A stretch of 64,000 nucleotides of DNA from Actinoplanes italicus (lineage in GTDB: Bacteria; Actinomycetota; Actinomycetes; Mycobacteriales; Micromonosporaceae), in the NCBI RefSeq assembly GCF_003001815.1, contig NZ_PVMZ01000012.1:124001-188000 (forward strand), written 5' to 3'. Positions within the stretch are counted from its first letter, which is position 1; every line of letters starts with the position of its first letter. Below, piece by piece: positions 43,175 through 51,383 of this stretch. The notes beneath the pieces are model-generated. The model was not told where the DNA came from. It saw only the letters and a program-made list of their open reading frames with translations, and did not search any database. The translations under genes were made by a program, and so were the position numbers.

Positions 43175-44113
43175 GTGCGCGACATCGCCGTTTTCACCGG
43201 ATCTGCCCATCCTGATCTTGCGAAGGAGATCTGCGAGCACCTCGGTGTGCCACTGCTGCCCACCCGGATCTCCCGATTCGCCAACGACTGCATCGAGGTG
43301 CAGCTGCAGGGAAACTGCCGGGAACGGGACGTCTTCCTGATCCAGCCGCTGGTTCCGCCGACCCAGGAACATCTCGCCGAACTGCTGTTCATGCTCGACG
43401 CGGCCCGGGGCGCCTCGGCCGCCCGGATCACCGTGGTGCTGCCGCACTACGCCTACGCCCGCAGCGACAAGAAGGACGCTCCGCGGATCTCGATAGGGGG
43501 ACGTCTGGTCGCCGATCTGCTGAGCACGGCCGGCGCCGACCGGGTGCTGGCGATGACCCTGCACTCGCCGCAGGTGCACGGCTTCTTCAGCATCCCGGTG
43601 GACCACCTGCACGCACTGCGGGAGCTGGCCCGCCACTTCCGGGGGTACGACCTGAGCAACACCGTGGTGGTGTCACCCGACCTGGGTAACGCCAAGGAGG
43701 CCGCCGCGTTCGCCCGGATGCTCGGCATCGAGGTGGCGGCCGGCGCCAAGCAGCGGTTCGCCGATGACAAGGTGGTGATCAGCTCGGTGATCGGTGAGGT
43801 CGCCGACCGGGACGTGATCGTGCTGGACGACGAGATCGCCAAGGGCAGCACGGTCTTCGAGCTGCTGGCCCGGCTGCGCGAGCGCAACGTCCGCAGCGTC
43901 CGGGTGGCCTGCACGCACGGCCTGTTCACCAACGACGCGGTGCGGCGGCTTTCCGCGGAGAAGGAGATCGAGGAGATCGTCTGCACCAACACGGTGCCGA
44001 TCCCGGAGCAGAAGGCCACCGACAAGCTGACCGTCATCTCGGTGGCCCCGGCGCTGGCGGAGGCGATGCGGCGGATACACAACGGGGAGTCAGTGAGCGC
44101 CCTGTTCAGTTAG
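43175..44113 (+). CDS. Ribose-phosphate pyrophosphokinase homologue with altered PRPP loop
   Basis: A protein of 312 residues starting at a GTG, full length for the family. It keeps the PRPP-synthetase fold: ATP-site segments (FANDCIEVQL, RERDVFLIQP), a flexible loop (YARSDKKDAPRISIGGRLVADLL, against YARQDRK in the housekeeping enzyme), LHSPQVHGFF and VVVSPD. The PRPP-binding loop, normally DDxIDTGGT, reads DDEIAKGST at 218-226, and the following GGVxRAR is GNAKEAAA. The housekeeping enzyme makes PRPP from ribose-5-phosphate and ATP. Loss of the conserved Asp-Thr-Gly here suggests altered substrate or regulatory use. It is probably a second copy, because the essential prs should have intact motifs. 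A large inverted repeat overlaps its stop codon. Confidence 0.85.
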   Translation: MRDIAVFTGSAHPDLAKEICEHLGVPLLPTRISRFANDCIEVQLQGNCRERDVFLIQPLVPPTQEHLAELLFMLDAARGASAARITVVLPHYAYARSDKKDAPRISIGGRLVADLLSTAGADRVLAMTLHSPQVHGFFSIPVDHLHALRELARHFRGYDLSNTVVVSPDLGNAKEAAAFARMLGIEVAAGAKQRFADDKVVISSVIGEVADRDVIVLDDEIAKGSTVFELLARLRERNVRSVRVACTHGLFTNDAVRRLSAEKEIEEIVCTNTVPIPEQKATDKLTVISVAPALAEAMRRIHNGESVSALFS

Positions 44114-44178
44114 GTCTGCATCGAAGTGGGAGACGGGCTGACCTCGCCTCGCTCCGACCCCACTTCGAAACAGACCTA
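44111..44178 (+). terminator. Long inverted repeat over the stop codon of the PRPP-synthetase-like gene
   Basis: Arms pair over 8 bp (44111-44118 with 44171-44178) and 10 bp (44121-44130 with 44159-44168), with a 2x2 mismatch between them and a 28-base loop. The gene's stop codon is inside the left arm. It is probably a terminator or mRNA-stability element. The unusual loop length leaves other roles open. Confidence 0.5.
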
Positions 44179-44228
44179 ATTCTGGCAAATCGGCCTCACG
44201 GGCCTCACCAAACGCGAATCATTGCCGC

Positions 44229-46259
44229 ATGGGTGTCATGGCTTACCCCCTCCGGTACGCGCTGGCCGACCTCGCCCTCGCACTCAGTCGAGCGGCGGCG
44301 GATCCGGCCGAGGTTCGCAACACGGCCGCCCGCGCCGCCGCCGACATGATCGGTGACGGCGCGGGCGTGCAACTGCTTCGCGACGACGGCCGGTACGAGG
44401 AGATCTCGTACCACCACCTCGACAACGAACGTTCGGCGCCACTGTCCCGGGACCTGTCCCGGTTCGGTCACGCCCCGGACGACGAATACTCGACCACCCT
44501 GGCGGCGAGCCGGCGTCCGATCGTGCTGGCCGGCGATGCGGCTGCCGGCCTCGCCGCCCCCGAGCTGGGGATCACGGCTGCCGTGATGAGCCCGGTGATC
44601 GTCGACAACACGTACGCCGGCTATCTGATTCTGACCCGGCACACCCCGGACGCCTTCTACTCCACCCCGGAGGTGGAACTGGCCCGGGACATCGCCGGTG
44701 AACTCTCCCTGGCCGTCTCGTCGGCGCGGGCGCAGGAACGGCTGCGAGCCTCCGAGGAGCGTTACCGGCGGGTGCTGGAGACGATCCCGGAAGGCGTCCT
44801 TCAGCTCGACCCGAACGGCGTGGCCACCTACGCGAACGAACCGATCGGCGTGGTCCTGGGCATGCCGCGGGCCGAGCTGATCGGGGTGTCGCTGCGCGGC
44901 TTCCTCGACAACGTGGGACAGAAGGACCTGGACCGGCGGATCAACGACTGCCGTGGCGGCAAGTCCACGGTCGGCGCGACCCGGCTCATGCGGGCGGACG
45001 GTTCGCGGCGCAGCGTACGGGTGAGCATGATGCCGGTCCAGGACGAGAACCACGAGTTCACCGGCGTTCTGTGCATGATCACCGACACCACCGACCACAT
45101 CGACGCGCGTGGTCTGAAGCGGCAGCTCGACCACCTGCGCCGGCTGGACAGCCTGGGCCACCTGATCGGCGGACTGTCGCACGACTTCAACAACCTGATG
45201 ACCGTGGTTGCCGGCTCGGCCGACATGATCATGGGCAGCAGCGAGGAGGGCTCGCCGCACGCCCAGCTGGCCAAGGACATCCTGGACGCGGTCGGCACCG
45301 GGCGCACACTGACCCACCAGCTGCTGGCGTTCGGGCGCAGCGAGGGCCACCGGCCCGAGGTGATCCCGATCCCGGACCTGCTCACCGACGTGCAGGCGCT
45401 GTTCAGCAGGACGCTGGGCGAGCGCATCGGCCTGGACCTGGCGTTCGGCCCGGACGTGTGGCCGGTGAAGGCCGAGCGCGGTCCGCTGGAGCAGGCGCTG
45501 GTCAACCTGGCGGCGAACGCCCGGGACGCGATGCTGCACGGCGGCATGGTCCGGGTCACCGCCACGAACGAGACGATCGAGCCGGGGCAACTGGCCGAGG
45601 GCGCGCCGACCGGCAAGCTGGTGCACCTGGTGGTCACCGACACCGGCGTCGGGATGGAGGACGAGGTACGCCGCCGCGCGCTGGAGCCGTTCTTCACCAC
45701 CCGTCCGACCGCGGCCGGTCTGGGCCTGGCCACCACCGCCGGCATCGTGCACAACCTGGGCGGCCACATCGAGCTGGAGTCGCAGCCGCGGATGGGCACG
45801 ACCGTGCACATCTACCTGCCGGCCGCGGAGCAGAAGGCCGGCACGTCGGGGGAGCGGCAGCAGAAGACCGCGGTGATCGGCCGGGTGCTGATCGTCGAGG
45901 ACCAGCCCGACGTGGCGCAGCTGGTGCGGCGGCTGATCGAACCGGCAGGGTACGAGATCGCGGTGGCCACCGACGCGCTGATGGCGGTCACCCAGGTCGC
46001 CTCGGGTGCCCGGCCGGACCTGCTGATCACCGACGTGGTGATGCCGACGATGACCGGGCCGGAGCTGGCCGGGGCGTTGCGTACCCATCAGCCGGACCTG
46101 CCGGTGCTGTACATGTCCGGCTACACGGCGGCCTCCCTGGGCCCGCAGCTGCACCTGGACGACAACAGCATGCTGCTGGAGAAACCGTTCACCCGGTCGA
46201 CCCTGCTGGGCGCGATCCGGTCCCTCTGCGGTCCGCAGCCACCGGTTTCACAGGGCTGA
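44229..46259 (+). CDS. Hybrid sensor histidine kinase (GAF-PAS-HisKA-HATPase-REC)
   Basis: A protein of 676 residues; the ATG at 44229 or the next one at 44238 is possible. In order: a GAF-like sensor (about 10-170), PAS (about 176-295, ERYRRVLETIPEGVLQLDPNG), HisKA with phospho-acceptor His318 in GLSHDFNN, HATPase_c (NLAANARDAM, DTGVGM, the AGLGLAT box), and a C-terminal receiver with Asp602 in LLITDVVMP and a Lys in LEKPF. There is no membrane segment, so it senses a cytoplasmic signal. Having both kinase and receiver on one chain suggests a phosphorelay or self-tuning. No separate output regulator is adjacent. Confidence 0.93.
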   Translation: MGVMAYPLRYALADLALALSRAAADPAEVRNTAARAAADMIGDGAGVQLLRDDGRYEEISYHHLDNERSAPLSRDLSRFGHAPDDEYSTTLAASRRPIVLAGDAAAGLAAPELGITAAVMSPVIVDNTYAGYLILTRHTPDAFYSTPEVELARDIAGELSLAVSSARAQERLRASEERYRRVLETIPEGVLQLDPNGVATYANEPIGVVLGMPRAELIGVSLRGFLDNVGQKDLDRRINDCRGGKSTVGATRLMRADGSRRSVRVSMMPVQDENHEFTGVLCMITDTTDHIDARGLKRQLDHLRRLDSLGHLIGGLSHDFNNLMTVVAGSADMIMGSSEEGSPHAQLAKDILDAVGTGRTLTHQLLAFGRSEGHRPEVIPIPDLLTDVQALFSRTLGERIGLDLAFGPDVWPVKAERGPLEQALVNLAANARDAMLHGGMVRVTATNETIEPGQLAEGAPTGKLVHLVVTDTGVGMEDEVRRRALEPFFTTRPTAAGLGLATTAGIVHNLGGHIELESQPRMGTTVHIYLPAAEQKAGTSGERQQKTAVIGRVLIVEDQPDVAQLVRRLIEPAGYEIAVATDALMAVTQVASGARPDLLITDVVMPTMTGPELAGALRTHQPDLPVLYMSGYTAASLGPQLHLDDNSMLLEKPFTRSTLLGAIRSLCGPQPPVSQG

Positions 46260-46395
46260 ACGACCGCTGCGGCGGTGAAGTGACGGCGGGCCACAGACTC
46301 CACTCAAAGGGTGCGAATCTGGGCCCGCCGACTTGCCGAATAACTGGATAAAAAGCAGTATTCCGGGGCATTGCCGTCGGCGGAAGGACCCCGGA

Positions 46396-48063
46396 GTGAC
46401 TCAGGATCCCACGGGCTTTGCCGGGCGCTGCGTCGGGAACTCCTACCGCCTGATCCGCCCGATCGGCCAGGGCGCGACCGGGACCGTGTGGCGCGGCGAG
46501 GACGCCGCCAGTGGTGAGCCCGTCGCGGTCAAGCTCCTGCACGACAGCCTGCTGCGGCAGCCTCGGCTGGTGACCCGGTTCGTCCAGGAGCGGACCATCC
46601 TGCTGATGCTGCGGCACCCCAACGTGGTCCGGGTCCGTGATCTCTTCAGCGTCGGCGAGACCCTCGGCCTGGTCATGGACCTCGTCGACGGCGGCAACCT
46701 GCGCGATCATCTGCACCGCAGCCGTACGGTCGCACCCGGCGAGGCAGCCCGCCTCGCCGCGCAGATAGCCGCCGCTCTGGCCGAGGCGCACGAGCTCGGC
46801 ATCATCCACCGCGACCTGAAACCCGACAACGTCCTGCTCGACTCCGACGGTCAGACCCGGCTCACCGACTTCGGCATCGCCCGCATCCTCACGTTGCCGA
46901 GCATGACCACGCCGAACGCGGTCGTCGGCACCCCGCACTACATGGCGCCGGAGGCCTTCCACGGGACCACACCGAGCGCGGCCACCGACGTCTACGCGCT
47001 CGGGGTTCTGCTCTACGAGCTGGTGTGCGGGCGTCCGCCGTACCGCTCGGACAGCATCCCCGAACTCATGCGCCTGCACGCGGAAGGTGACCCGGACCGC
47101 CCCGGCGGCGTCCCCGACCAGCTCTGGCGTGTCGTCAAGCAGTGCCTGTCCACCAAGCCGCCGCAGCGTCCCACCGCCGCCGACCTGGTCACCGATCTCA
47201 CCGCGCTGGCCACCAACCTCGCCTCGATGCCGGCGCTGCCACCCCCGGCCTCTTCGCCGCCGGACGCCGACTCCGAACCGCTGCGCTCCTCGGCGCCGCC
47301 GAAACCCGAGCGTGTCCCCTCGATCCCGCCGCCCCGCCGCCGACGTCCCCGCAACGACGCCCCGGCCGGTCGCTGGTCCCGGCTCGGCGGTATCGCCGCG
47401 CTCACCGTGGGCGCCATGATCGCCTCCGGCATCGCCACCACCGCCTGGCATCTGGGCCGCGCGGGCAGCGACCCCGGCGACTTCTCGACGATCGTGGTGG
47501 CTCCGAGCGTCCCGCGGCTCACCACGGCGGCCTCGGCTCCGGGCGGCGCTTCGCGCCAGCCGTCGAACCAGCAGCTCCGGCAACGCAAGCCGGTCCGGAA
47601 TGTCGCGCTCCCCGCGCCAAAGCCCAAACCCGCGGGCGTACGGACGACGCGAGCCGCCTCTCACCGGACCCCCGCCCGGTCGCCCCTGCCGGAGGCGAAG
47701 CCCCGCGGCCCGTGGCAGTGTTCCCAGCGGCTCGTCTTCGACCTGCCCAGTCGTACCGCGCTGGGACCGAAGCCGTGCCACTCGATCGGCCGTGACGTCC
47801 GCTTCCAGGGGTACCTGACCGCCGCCGCGGGTGGCAGCGCCCGCGTCGAGGTGACCCTGCAGGACGCCGCCACCGGTCGCACGGTGGCCGGCCCCAAGCG
47901 CTGCGATCTGACGTTCTCGAAGCAGACCTACACCCGTGCGTGCGGTCCGTCCGATGCCGTCCCGCGTCGCGGCCGTAGCTACACGGTGGTGATGTCCTAC
48001 CGCTACGTCCGCGACGGCCGCACGACCACCAGCACCACGAAGGGCTCAGCCTTCACCTGGTGA
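46396..48063 (+). CDS. Transmembrane Ser/Thr protein kinase
   Basis: A protein of 555 residues. The GTG at 46396 was chosen because GGAAGG lies about eight bases upstream; the longer frame has no extra domain. The N-terminal Hanks-type kinase has a Gly-rich loop (IGQGATGTVW), catalytic Lys46 in VAVKLL, Asp140 in HRDLKPDN, DFGIARI and GTPHYMAPE. A Pro/Ser-rich juxtamembrane linker is followed by one helix (about 332-355) and an extracellular domain with paired Cys residues (WQCSQR, KPCHSIG, KRCDL, RACG). It resembles the PknB type, but has no PASTA repeats; the external domain is a small beta fold. The ligand and substrate are unknown. It is convergent with the PLDc_N gene 10 bp away. Confidence 0.93.
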   Translation: MTQDPTGFAGRCVGNSYRLIRPIGQGATGTVWRGEDAASGEPVAVKLLHDSLLRQPRLVTRFVQERTILLMLRHPNVVRVRDLFSVGETLGLVMDLVDGGNLRDHLHRSRTVAPGEAARLAAQIAAALAEAHELGIIHRDLKPDNVLLDSDGQTRLTDFGIARILTLPSMTTPNAVVGTPHYMAPEAFHGTTPSAATDVYALGVLLYELVCGRPPYRSDSIPELMRLHAEGDPDRPGGVPDQLWRVVKQCLSTKPPQRPTAADLVTDLTALATNLASMPALPPPASSPPDADSEPLRSSAPPKPERVPSIPPPRRRRPRNDAPAGRWSRLGGIAALTVGAMIASGIATTAWHLGRAGSDPGDFSTIVVAPSVPRLTTAASAPGGASRQPSNQQLRQRKPVRNVALPAPKPKPAGVRTTRAASHRTPARSPLPEAKPRGPWQCSQRLVFDLPSRTALGPKPCHSIGRDVRFQGYLTAAAGGSARVEVTLQDAATGRTVAGPKRCDLTFSKQTYTRACGPSDAVPRRGRSYTVVMSYRYVRDGRTTTSTTKGSAFTW

Positions 48064-48072
48064 ACACAGCCC

Positions 48073-48354
48073 TCACCGCCTGCGAAGGGACTCGGCGAGC
48101 TGCCGTACGAACTCGGGGTCGTCCTCGGGGCCGATCGGGCCCGCCGCGAGCGGGGAAGCCGGGCGGCCCGGTGCGATGCGCCCGGCGCGGAACCATGCGA
48201 ACGCCCCGAAGACCGGGCAGAGCAGGATGAGCACGACCCATGCCCCGCGCGGGAACGACTGCAGCCGGGACCGCTCGGTGCGCAAGCAGTCGATCACGGC
48301 CACCACGCTGAGCGCGACGACGATCAGGAAGAGCAGCGTGTTCAGTCGGGCCAT
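48073..48354 (-). CDS. Small membrane protein with PLDc_N (phospholipase D N-terminal) domain
   Basis: A protein of 93 residues. Two membrane helices (LLFLIVVALSVVAVIDCL, AWVVLILLCPVFGAFAWFR) match the PLDc_N domain found on some phospholipase D/cardiolipin-synthase proteins and as a stand-alone unit in actinobacteria. The tail is short and charged (GPEDDPEFVRQLAESLRRR). There is no catalytic HKD motif, so it is not itself a phospholipase. It faces the kinase gene and is separated from the SGNH gene by a hairpin. Confidence 0.85.
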   Translation of the reverse strand: MARLNTLLFLIVVALSVVAVIDCLRTERSRLQSFPRGAWVVLILLCPVFGAFAWFRAGRIAPGRPASPLAAGPIGPEDDPEFVRQLAESLRRR

Positions 48355-48372
48355 GGTGAGGAATCCTGGCGT

Positions 48373-48402
48373 CCGTGGGCGGCGGTACCGGTCCGCCCAC
48401 GG
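48373..48402 (-). terminator. Hairpin terminator after the secreted SGNH hydrolase gene
   Basis: A perfect 10-bp stem (48373-48382 with 48393-48402) with a partly self-complementary 10-base loop, 15 bases past the stop codon at 48418. Confidence 0.6.
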
Positions 48403-48417
48403 TGCCGGTCGGTTGCT

Positions 48418-49191
48418 TCAGGACGCGGAGCCGCTCAGCGCCGGCAGATAGCCGCTGGCGTACCCGCTGTTGTTGGGGTGATAGGAGTTCTGCGGCGGGA
48501 TGATGGTCAGCCCGTTGATCCACGGCCGGGACGAGCAGACCCCGTGGCCGGTGAACTCGTCGCGCACGTCGGAGAAGACGAATCCGGCCGCCTCGGCACG
48601 CTGCTTGATCATCTCGTCGAGGACGCGGGCGCCGTCGTTGAGGGATCGCCGTTTGGCCGTGCTCATCTCACAGATCGGCGACGAGGTGTCGAAGATCAGC
48701 GGGTACCCGAGGACCACGACCCGGGCGTCCGGCGCCTTCGCCCGGATGGCGGCGTAGGTGGCGTCCAGTTTGCCGGGGAGCGTGTTCGCCACGTACGTCT
48801 TGCCCTGATCGACCTTGGCGGCGCATGCCGAGTCGCTCGAGGTGAGGCAGGTCAGGACAGTCGGCGCGAAGCCGGCGTCGTTGCCGCCGATGGTGATGCT
48901 CACCAGGTCGGCGCCGGCGCGCATGGCCGGCACCTGGCTGTTGCGGACGTCGTCGGTGACGGCGCCGCCGCACGCCAGGAACTGGAAGGAGGCGGGACTG
49001 TTGGCCGCGGCCCATCGGGGTCCGTAGCTGTTGTTGCTGCGCAGGCACGTGCCGGACTGGCCGGGTGCGCCGACGCCGGAGGAGTACGAGTCGCCGAGGG
49101 CGACGTAGTCGATGGTGCTCGCCGCCTGGGCGGGTGCGGCGAGGGCGAGGCTCAGGACGGACGAGGTGACGAGAACGCTGACGATTCTCAT
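48418..49191 (-). CDS. Secreted SGNH/GDSL-type lipase or esterase
   Basis: A protein of 257 residues starting at the ATG at 49191 with GGAGG seven bases upstream; an earlier ATG is in frame but lacks such a site. The signal peptide runs MRIVSVLVTSSVLSLALAAPAQAA. The SGNH blocks are complete: GDSYSSG (Ser nucleophile), Gly in LACGGAVT, ITIGGNDAGF (Asn), and a C-terminal NSYHPNNSGY providing the catalytic His (and Asp nearby). Six Cys residues suggest disulfides. It resembles the Streptomyces rimosus-type extracellular lipase, acting on lipid or other esters. Two palindromes upstream (49227-49242 and 49292-49309) may be its operators. Confidence 0.93.
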   Translation of the reverse strand: MRIVSVLVTSSVLSLALAAPAQAASTIDYVALGDSYSSGVGAPGQSGTCLRSNNSYGPRWAAANSPASFQFLACGGAVTDDVRNSQVPAMRAGADLVSITIGGNDAGFAPTVLTCLTSSDSACAAKVDQGKTYVANTLPGKLDATYAAIRAKAPDARVVVLGYPLIFDTSSPICEMSTAKRRSLNDGARVLDEMIKQRAEAAGFVFSDVRDEFTGHGVCSSRPWINGLTIIPPQNSYHPNNSGYASGYLPALSGSAS

Positions 49192-49226
49192 CGATGGCCT
49201 CCGATGCTCCACGTGGGGATCCGGGG

Positions 49227-49242
49227 ACCGAAGCGCTTCGGT
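49227..49242. promoter_or_regulatory. 16-bp perfect palindrome upstream of SGNH hydrolase gene
   Basis: ACCGAAGCGCTTCGGT is perfectly self-complementary and lies about 36 bases before the hydrolase start. It has the even-symmetric form of LacI-type sites. The binder is unknown. Confidence 0.5.
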
Positions 49243-49291
49243 TACCGCACAGTAAGCCGGACATCCGGGAAAAGGAATCCGGTGAAATTCC

Positions 49292-49309
49292 TGTTACGAA
49301 GTAGTAACA
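49292..49309. promoter_or_regulatory. TGTTAC-N6-GTAACA inverted repeat in divergent region
   Basis: Perfect 6-bp arms with a 6-base centre. It lies between the SGNH hydrolase gene and the small hypothetical gene and is a candidate operator for either. Confidence 0.45.
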
Positions 49310-49435
49310 TGCATCGATGTGACCAGGGGTTATCGCACAAGGTCATATTTCGTGTGCGCTGGGTGCGCCAGGGCTCTCCAGGCGTGTCAAGCGGATCTTC
49401 AGCGTGCGTCCAGACGCGCGAGCTAGCGTCGGATC

Positions 49436-49810
49436 ATGCAGGAGAGCCGGGCACGCCGACTGGTGGACAGACTGCGGGCACGTGACGTGTTCGCCCATCT
49501 GAAACTGCCGAGCGCGGGCCGCTCCGGCTACGCCGTCCGCATCGTGCTGCCCGACGGCCGCGAGGCGCTCTGGGGTGATGACGGCAGTGCCGCGCTCAAG
49601 GCCCAGGTCATGCGCGACGGCGTTCTGGTCGGCTTCGTCGACTCCATCCCGGGCTCCGAGGACTTCACCGAGGACCAGGCCGTCGAGGCCATCGCCGCGG
49701 CCGACTACGACCGGCCCGTCGGCCGCTCGACGCCGCCGGCTGTGCGCCGCCACGTCCCACCACCTCCGCCGCCGAGCATCACGCAGCGCTTTCGCGGCCG
49801 CCGGGGCTGA
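49436..49810 (+). CDS. Small hypothetical protein with Pro-rich tail
   Basis: A protein of 124 residues starting at an ATG. I do not recognise it. The first 85 residues form a compact alpha/beta pattern (LVDRLRARDVFAHLKLPSAGRSGYAVRIVLPDGREALWGDDG ...) with a helix-rich end (DFTEDQAVEAIAAADYD). The tail is a Pro/Arg segment (RRHVPPPPPPS). There is no signal peptide or membrane segment. Codon use matches the neighbours, so it is probably real. The 61-bp repeat array begins 30 bp after its stop codon. Confidence 0.6.
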   Translation: MQESRARRLVDRLRARDVFAHLKLPSAGRSGYAVRIVLPDGREALWGDDGSAALKAQVMRDGVLVGFVDSIPGSEDFTEDQAVEAIAAADYDRPVGRSTPPAVRRHVPPPPPPSITQRFRGRRG

Positions 49811-49840
49811 CCCGGCCACGCGCCGCCGTCGACACTTCCG

Positions 49841-50184
49841 GTGGTGACTCGCGGCTCATGAGTGGGCGCAGGTAACCACGTTGCGGCCGGCAGCGGTTCG
49901 CGTGGTGATGTGTGGCTCGCGGGTGGGCGCAGGTGGCCACGTTGCGGGGTGGGGCACGTCGTGTGGTGACGTGCGGCTTGCGGGTGGGCGCGGGTCACCG
50001 CGTTGCGGCCGGCAGCTGTTCGCGTGGTGACTTGTGGCTCGCGGGTGGGCGCAGGTCACCACGTTGCGGCCGGCAGCGGTTCGCGTGGTGACTTGCGGCT
50101 CGCGGGTGGGCGCAGGTGGCCACGTTGCGGGGTGGGGCACGTCGTGTGGTGACGTGCGGCTCGCGGGTGGGCGCAGGTCACCAC
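49841..50184. repeat. 61-bp tandem repeat, locus 2 (six units)
   Basis: Units start at exactly 61-base intervals: 49841, 49902, 49963, 50024, 50085 and 50146, the last ending at the core. Each core is GTGGTGA, then a GCGGCTCGC-type block, GGGTGGGCGCAGG and a CCAC end. The ends GTGGTGAC and GTCACCAC are inverted repeats, so a core can fold on itself. Spacers of about 22 bases come in two kinds: units 1, 3 and 4 have GTTGCGGCCGGCAG, and units 2 and 5 have GTTGCGGGGTGGGGC. Apart from these repeats the 49811-50228 gap shows no gene. Confidence 0.9.
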
Positions 50185-50228
50185 GCAAGGCGGGATGGTG
50201 GGCGGCTGCGGAGCGCGTACCCCAAAGG

Positions 50229-51248
50229 TCAGGCCGAATCCCGCAGGATCAGGGGCGTGGGCAGAAGCTGGCCCCCCGCATCGGGATGCTCGCCGCGCAG
50301 CTGGCGCAGGACGAGCTGAGCCGCGCACGAGCCGATCTCCTTGGCCGGCTGGTGGACCGTCGTGAGCTGCGGCTGGCAGCGGACCGCCCACGTGCTGTCG
50401 TCGAAACCGACCACGCCGACGTTGCCGGGGACGCTGCGGCCCGCCTCGCGGAGGGCCTCGAGGGCGCCGGCCGCGATGGCGTCCGACGCGGCGAAGACGC
50501 CGTCGATGGACGGGTCGCGTTCGAGCAGGTCACGCATGCCCTTGACGCCGGAGCCGTAGTCGTAGTGCGGAACGTCGGCGACCAGGTCGGAGTCGAACAG
50601 CGGGCCCAGGGCGGCGCGGAAGCCGGCCAGCCGGTCGATGCCGGAGTCGCGGTCGAGGGCGGCGGCGATCATGCCGATGCGGCGGCGGCCGCTCGTGACC
50701 AGGTGTTCGGTGATCGCCCGGGCCGAACCGACGTTGTCTATCCCGACGAAGGGGATGTGCTGGTCGAGGTCGGGTGGGTGGCCGACGAACGCGGCGGGCA
50801 GGGCCAGATCGCGGATCACCTTGATGATCGGGTCGTGGGCGCGGGCCGAGACGACGATGGCGCCGTCGACGAAACCGCCGCTCAGGTAGCGGGAGACGCG
50901 CTCGGTGTCGCGGGCCGACTCGACGACGAGGCTGACCATCTGGTGGTCGGCGAGTGACAGGGCGGCGTTGGCGCCCAGCATGATCGAGCCGATGTTCGGG
51001 TCGTCGAGGAAGAGCGAGTGCGGCTCGAGGGCGACGAACGCGACCGCCTGTGACCTGCGCATCTTCAGGGCTCGTGCCGCGTTGTTCGGTACGTAGCCAA
51101 GATCGCTCATCGCCGCCTCGATGGCGGCTCGTGCCTCGGCGGAGACGTACCCGCCGTTCAGGACGCGGCTCACGGTGCCCCGGGACACGCCGGCCGCGGC
51201 CGCGATGTCGTGCACCGTGGCGCGTTTCTGGGGCTGAGGCCGGGACAT
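50229..51248 (-). CDS. LacI-family repressor of the galactoside cluster
   Basis: A protein of 339 residues starting at the ATG at 51248; the frame is open well upstream but over the neighbour's promoter. The N-terminal helix-turn-helix and hinge are clear (TVHDIAAAAGVSRGTVSRVLNGG, then the NNAARALKMRRSQAVAF hinge). The periplasmic-binding-protein-like domain has FVGIDNVGSARAITEHL, DGVFAASDAIAAGALEAL and VGFDDSTWA, the usual sugar-binding segments. It is divergent from the beta-galactosidase gene, with two near-identical palindromes between. It should repress the cluster until a galactoside or its metabolite binds. The exact inducer is inferred. Confidence 0.95.
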   Translation of the reverse strand: MSRPQPQKRATVHDIAAAAGVSRGTVSRVLNGGYVSAEARAAIEAAMSDLGYVPNNAARALKMRRSQAVAFVALEPHSLFLDDPNIGSIMLGANAALSLADHQMVSLVVESARDTERVSRYLSGGFVDGAIVVSARAHDPIIKVIRDLALPAAFVGHPPDLDQHIPFVGIDNVGSARAITEHLVTSGRRRIGMIAAALDRDSGIDRLAGFRAALGPLFDSDLVADVPHYDYGSGVKGMRDLLERDPSIDGVFAASDAIAAGALEALREAGRSVPGNVGVVGFDDSTWAVRCQPQLTTVHQPAKEIGSCAAQLVLRQLRGEHPDAGGQLLPTPLILRDSA

Positions 51249-51299
51249 GCGCTCAACAGTAACCGCCGGGCTCTTGACCTCTTCGCAGGCCAGTCCTAC

Positions 51300-51317
51300 T
51301 GTGTGCACGTTCACACA
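51300..51317. promoter_or_regulatory. LacI-type operator 1 (TGTGTGCACGTTCACACA)
   Basis: An 18-bp near-palindrome (one asymmetric pair) in the divergent region. It matches operator 2 at 17 of 18 bases, 47 bp apart centre to centre. The LacI-family regulator next door is the likely binder; two sites could support looping. Confidence 0.8.
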
Positions 51318-51346
51318 TCCGTAACCGCCGTTTAGGCTCACGGAAA

Positions 51347-51364
51347 TGTGTGCACGTGCACACA
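51347..51364. promoter_or_regulatory. LacI-type operator 2 (TGTGTGCACGTGCACACA)
   Basis: A perfect palindrome that continues for two more bases each side (51345-51366), 19 bases before the beta-galactosidase start codon, where a bound repressor would block initiation. Confidence 0.85.
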
Positions 51365-51383
51365 TTCCTTGACCAGGAGTTCT

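Noticed and set aside
49841..50184. CRISPR array (regular repeats with spacers)
   Set aside because: The spacers are not unique: only two kinds occur and each is repeated. Repeats vary, units are tandem at a fixed 61 bp, and no cas genes are near.
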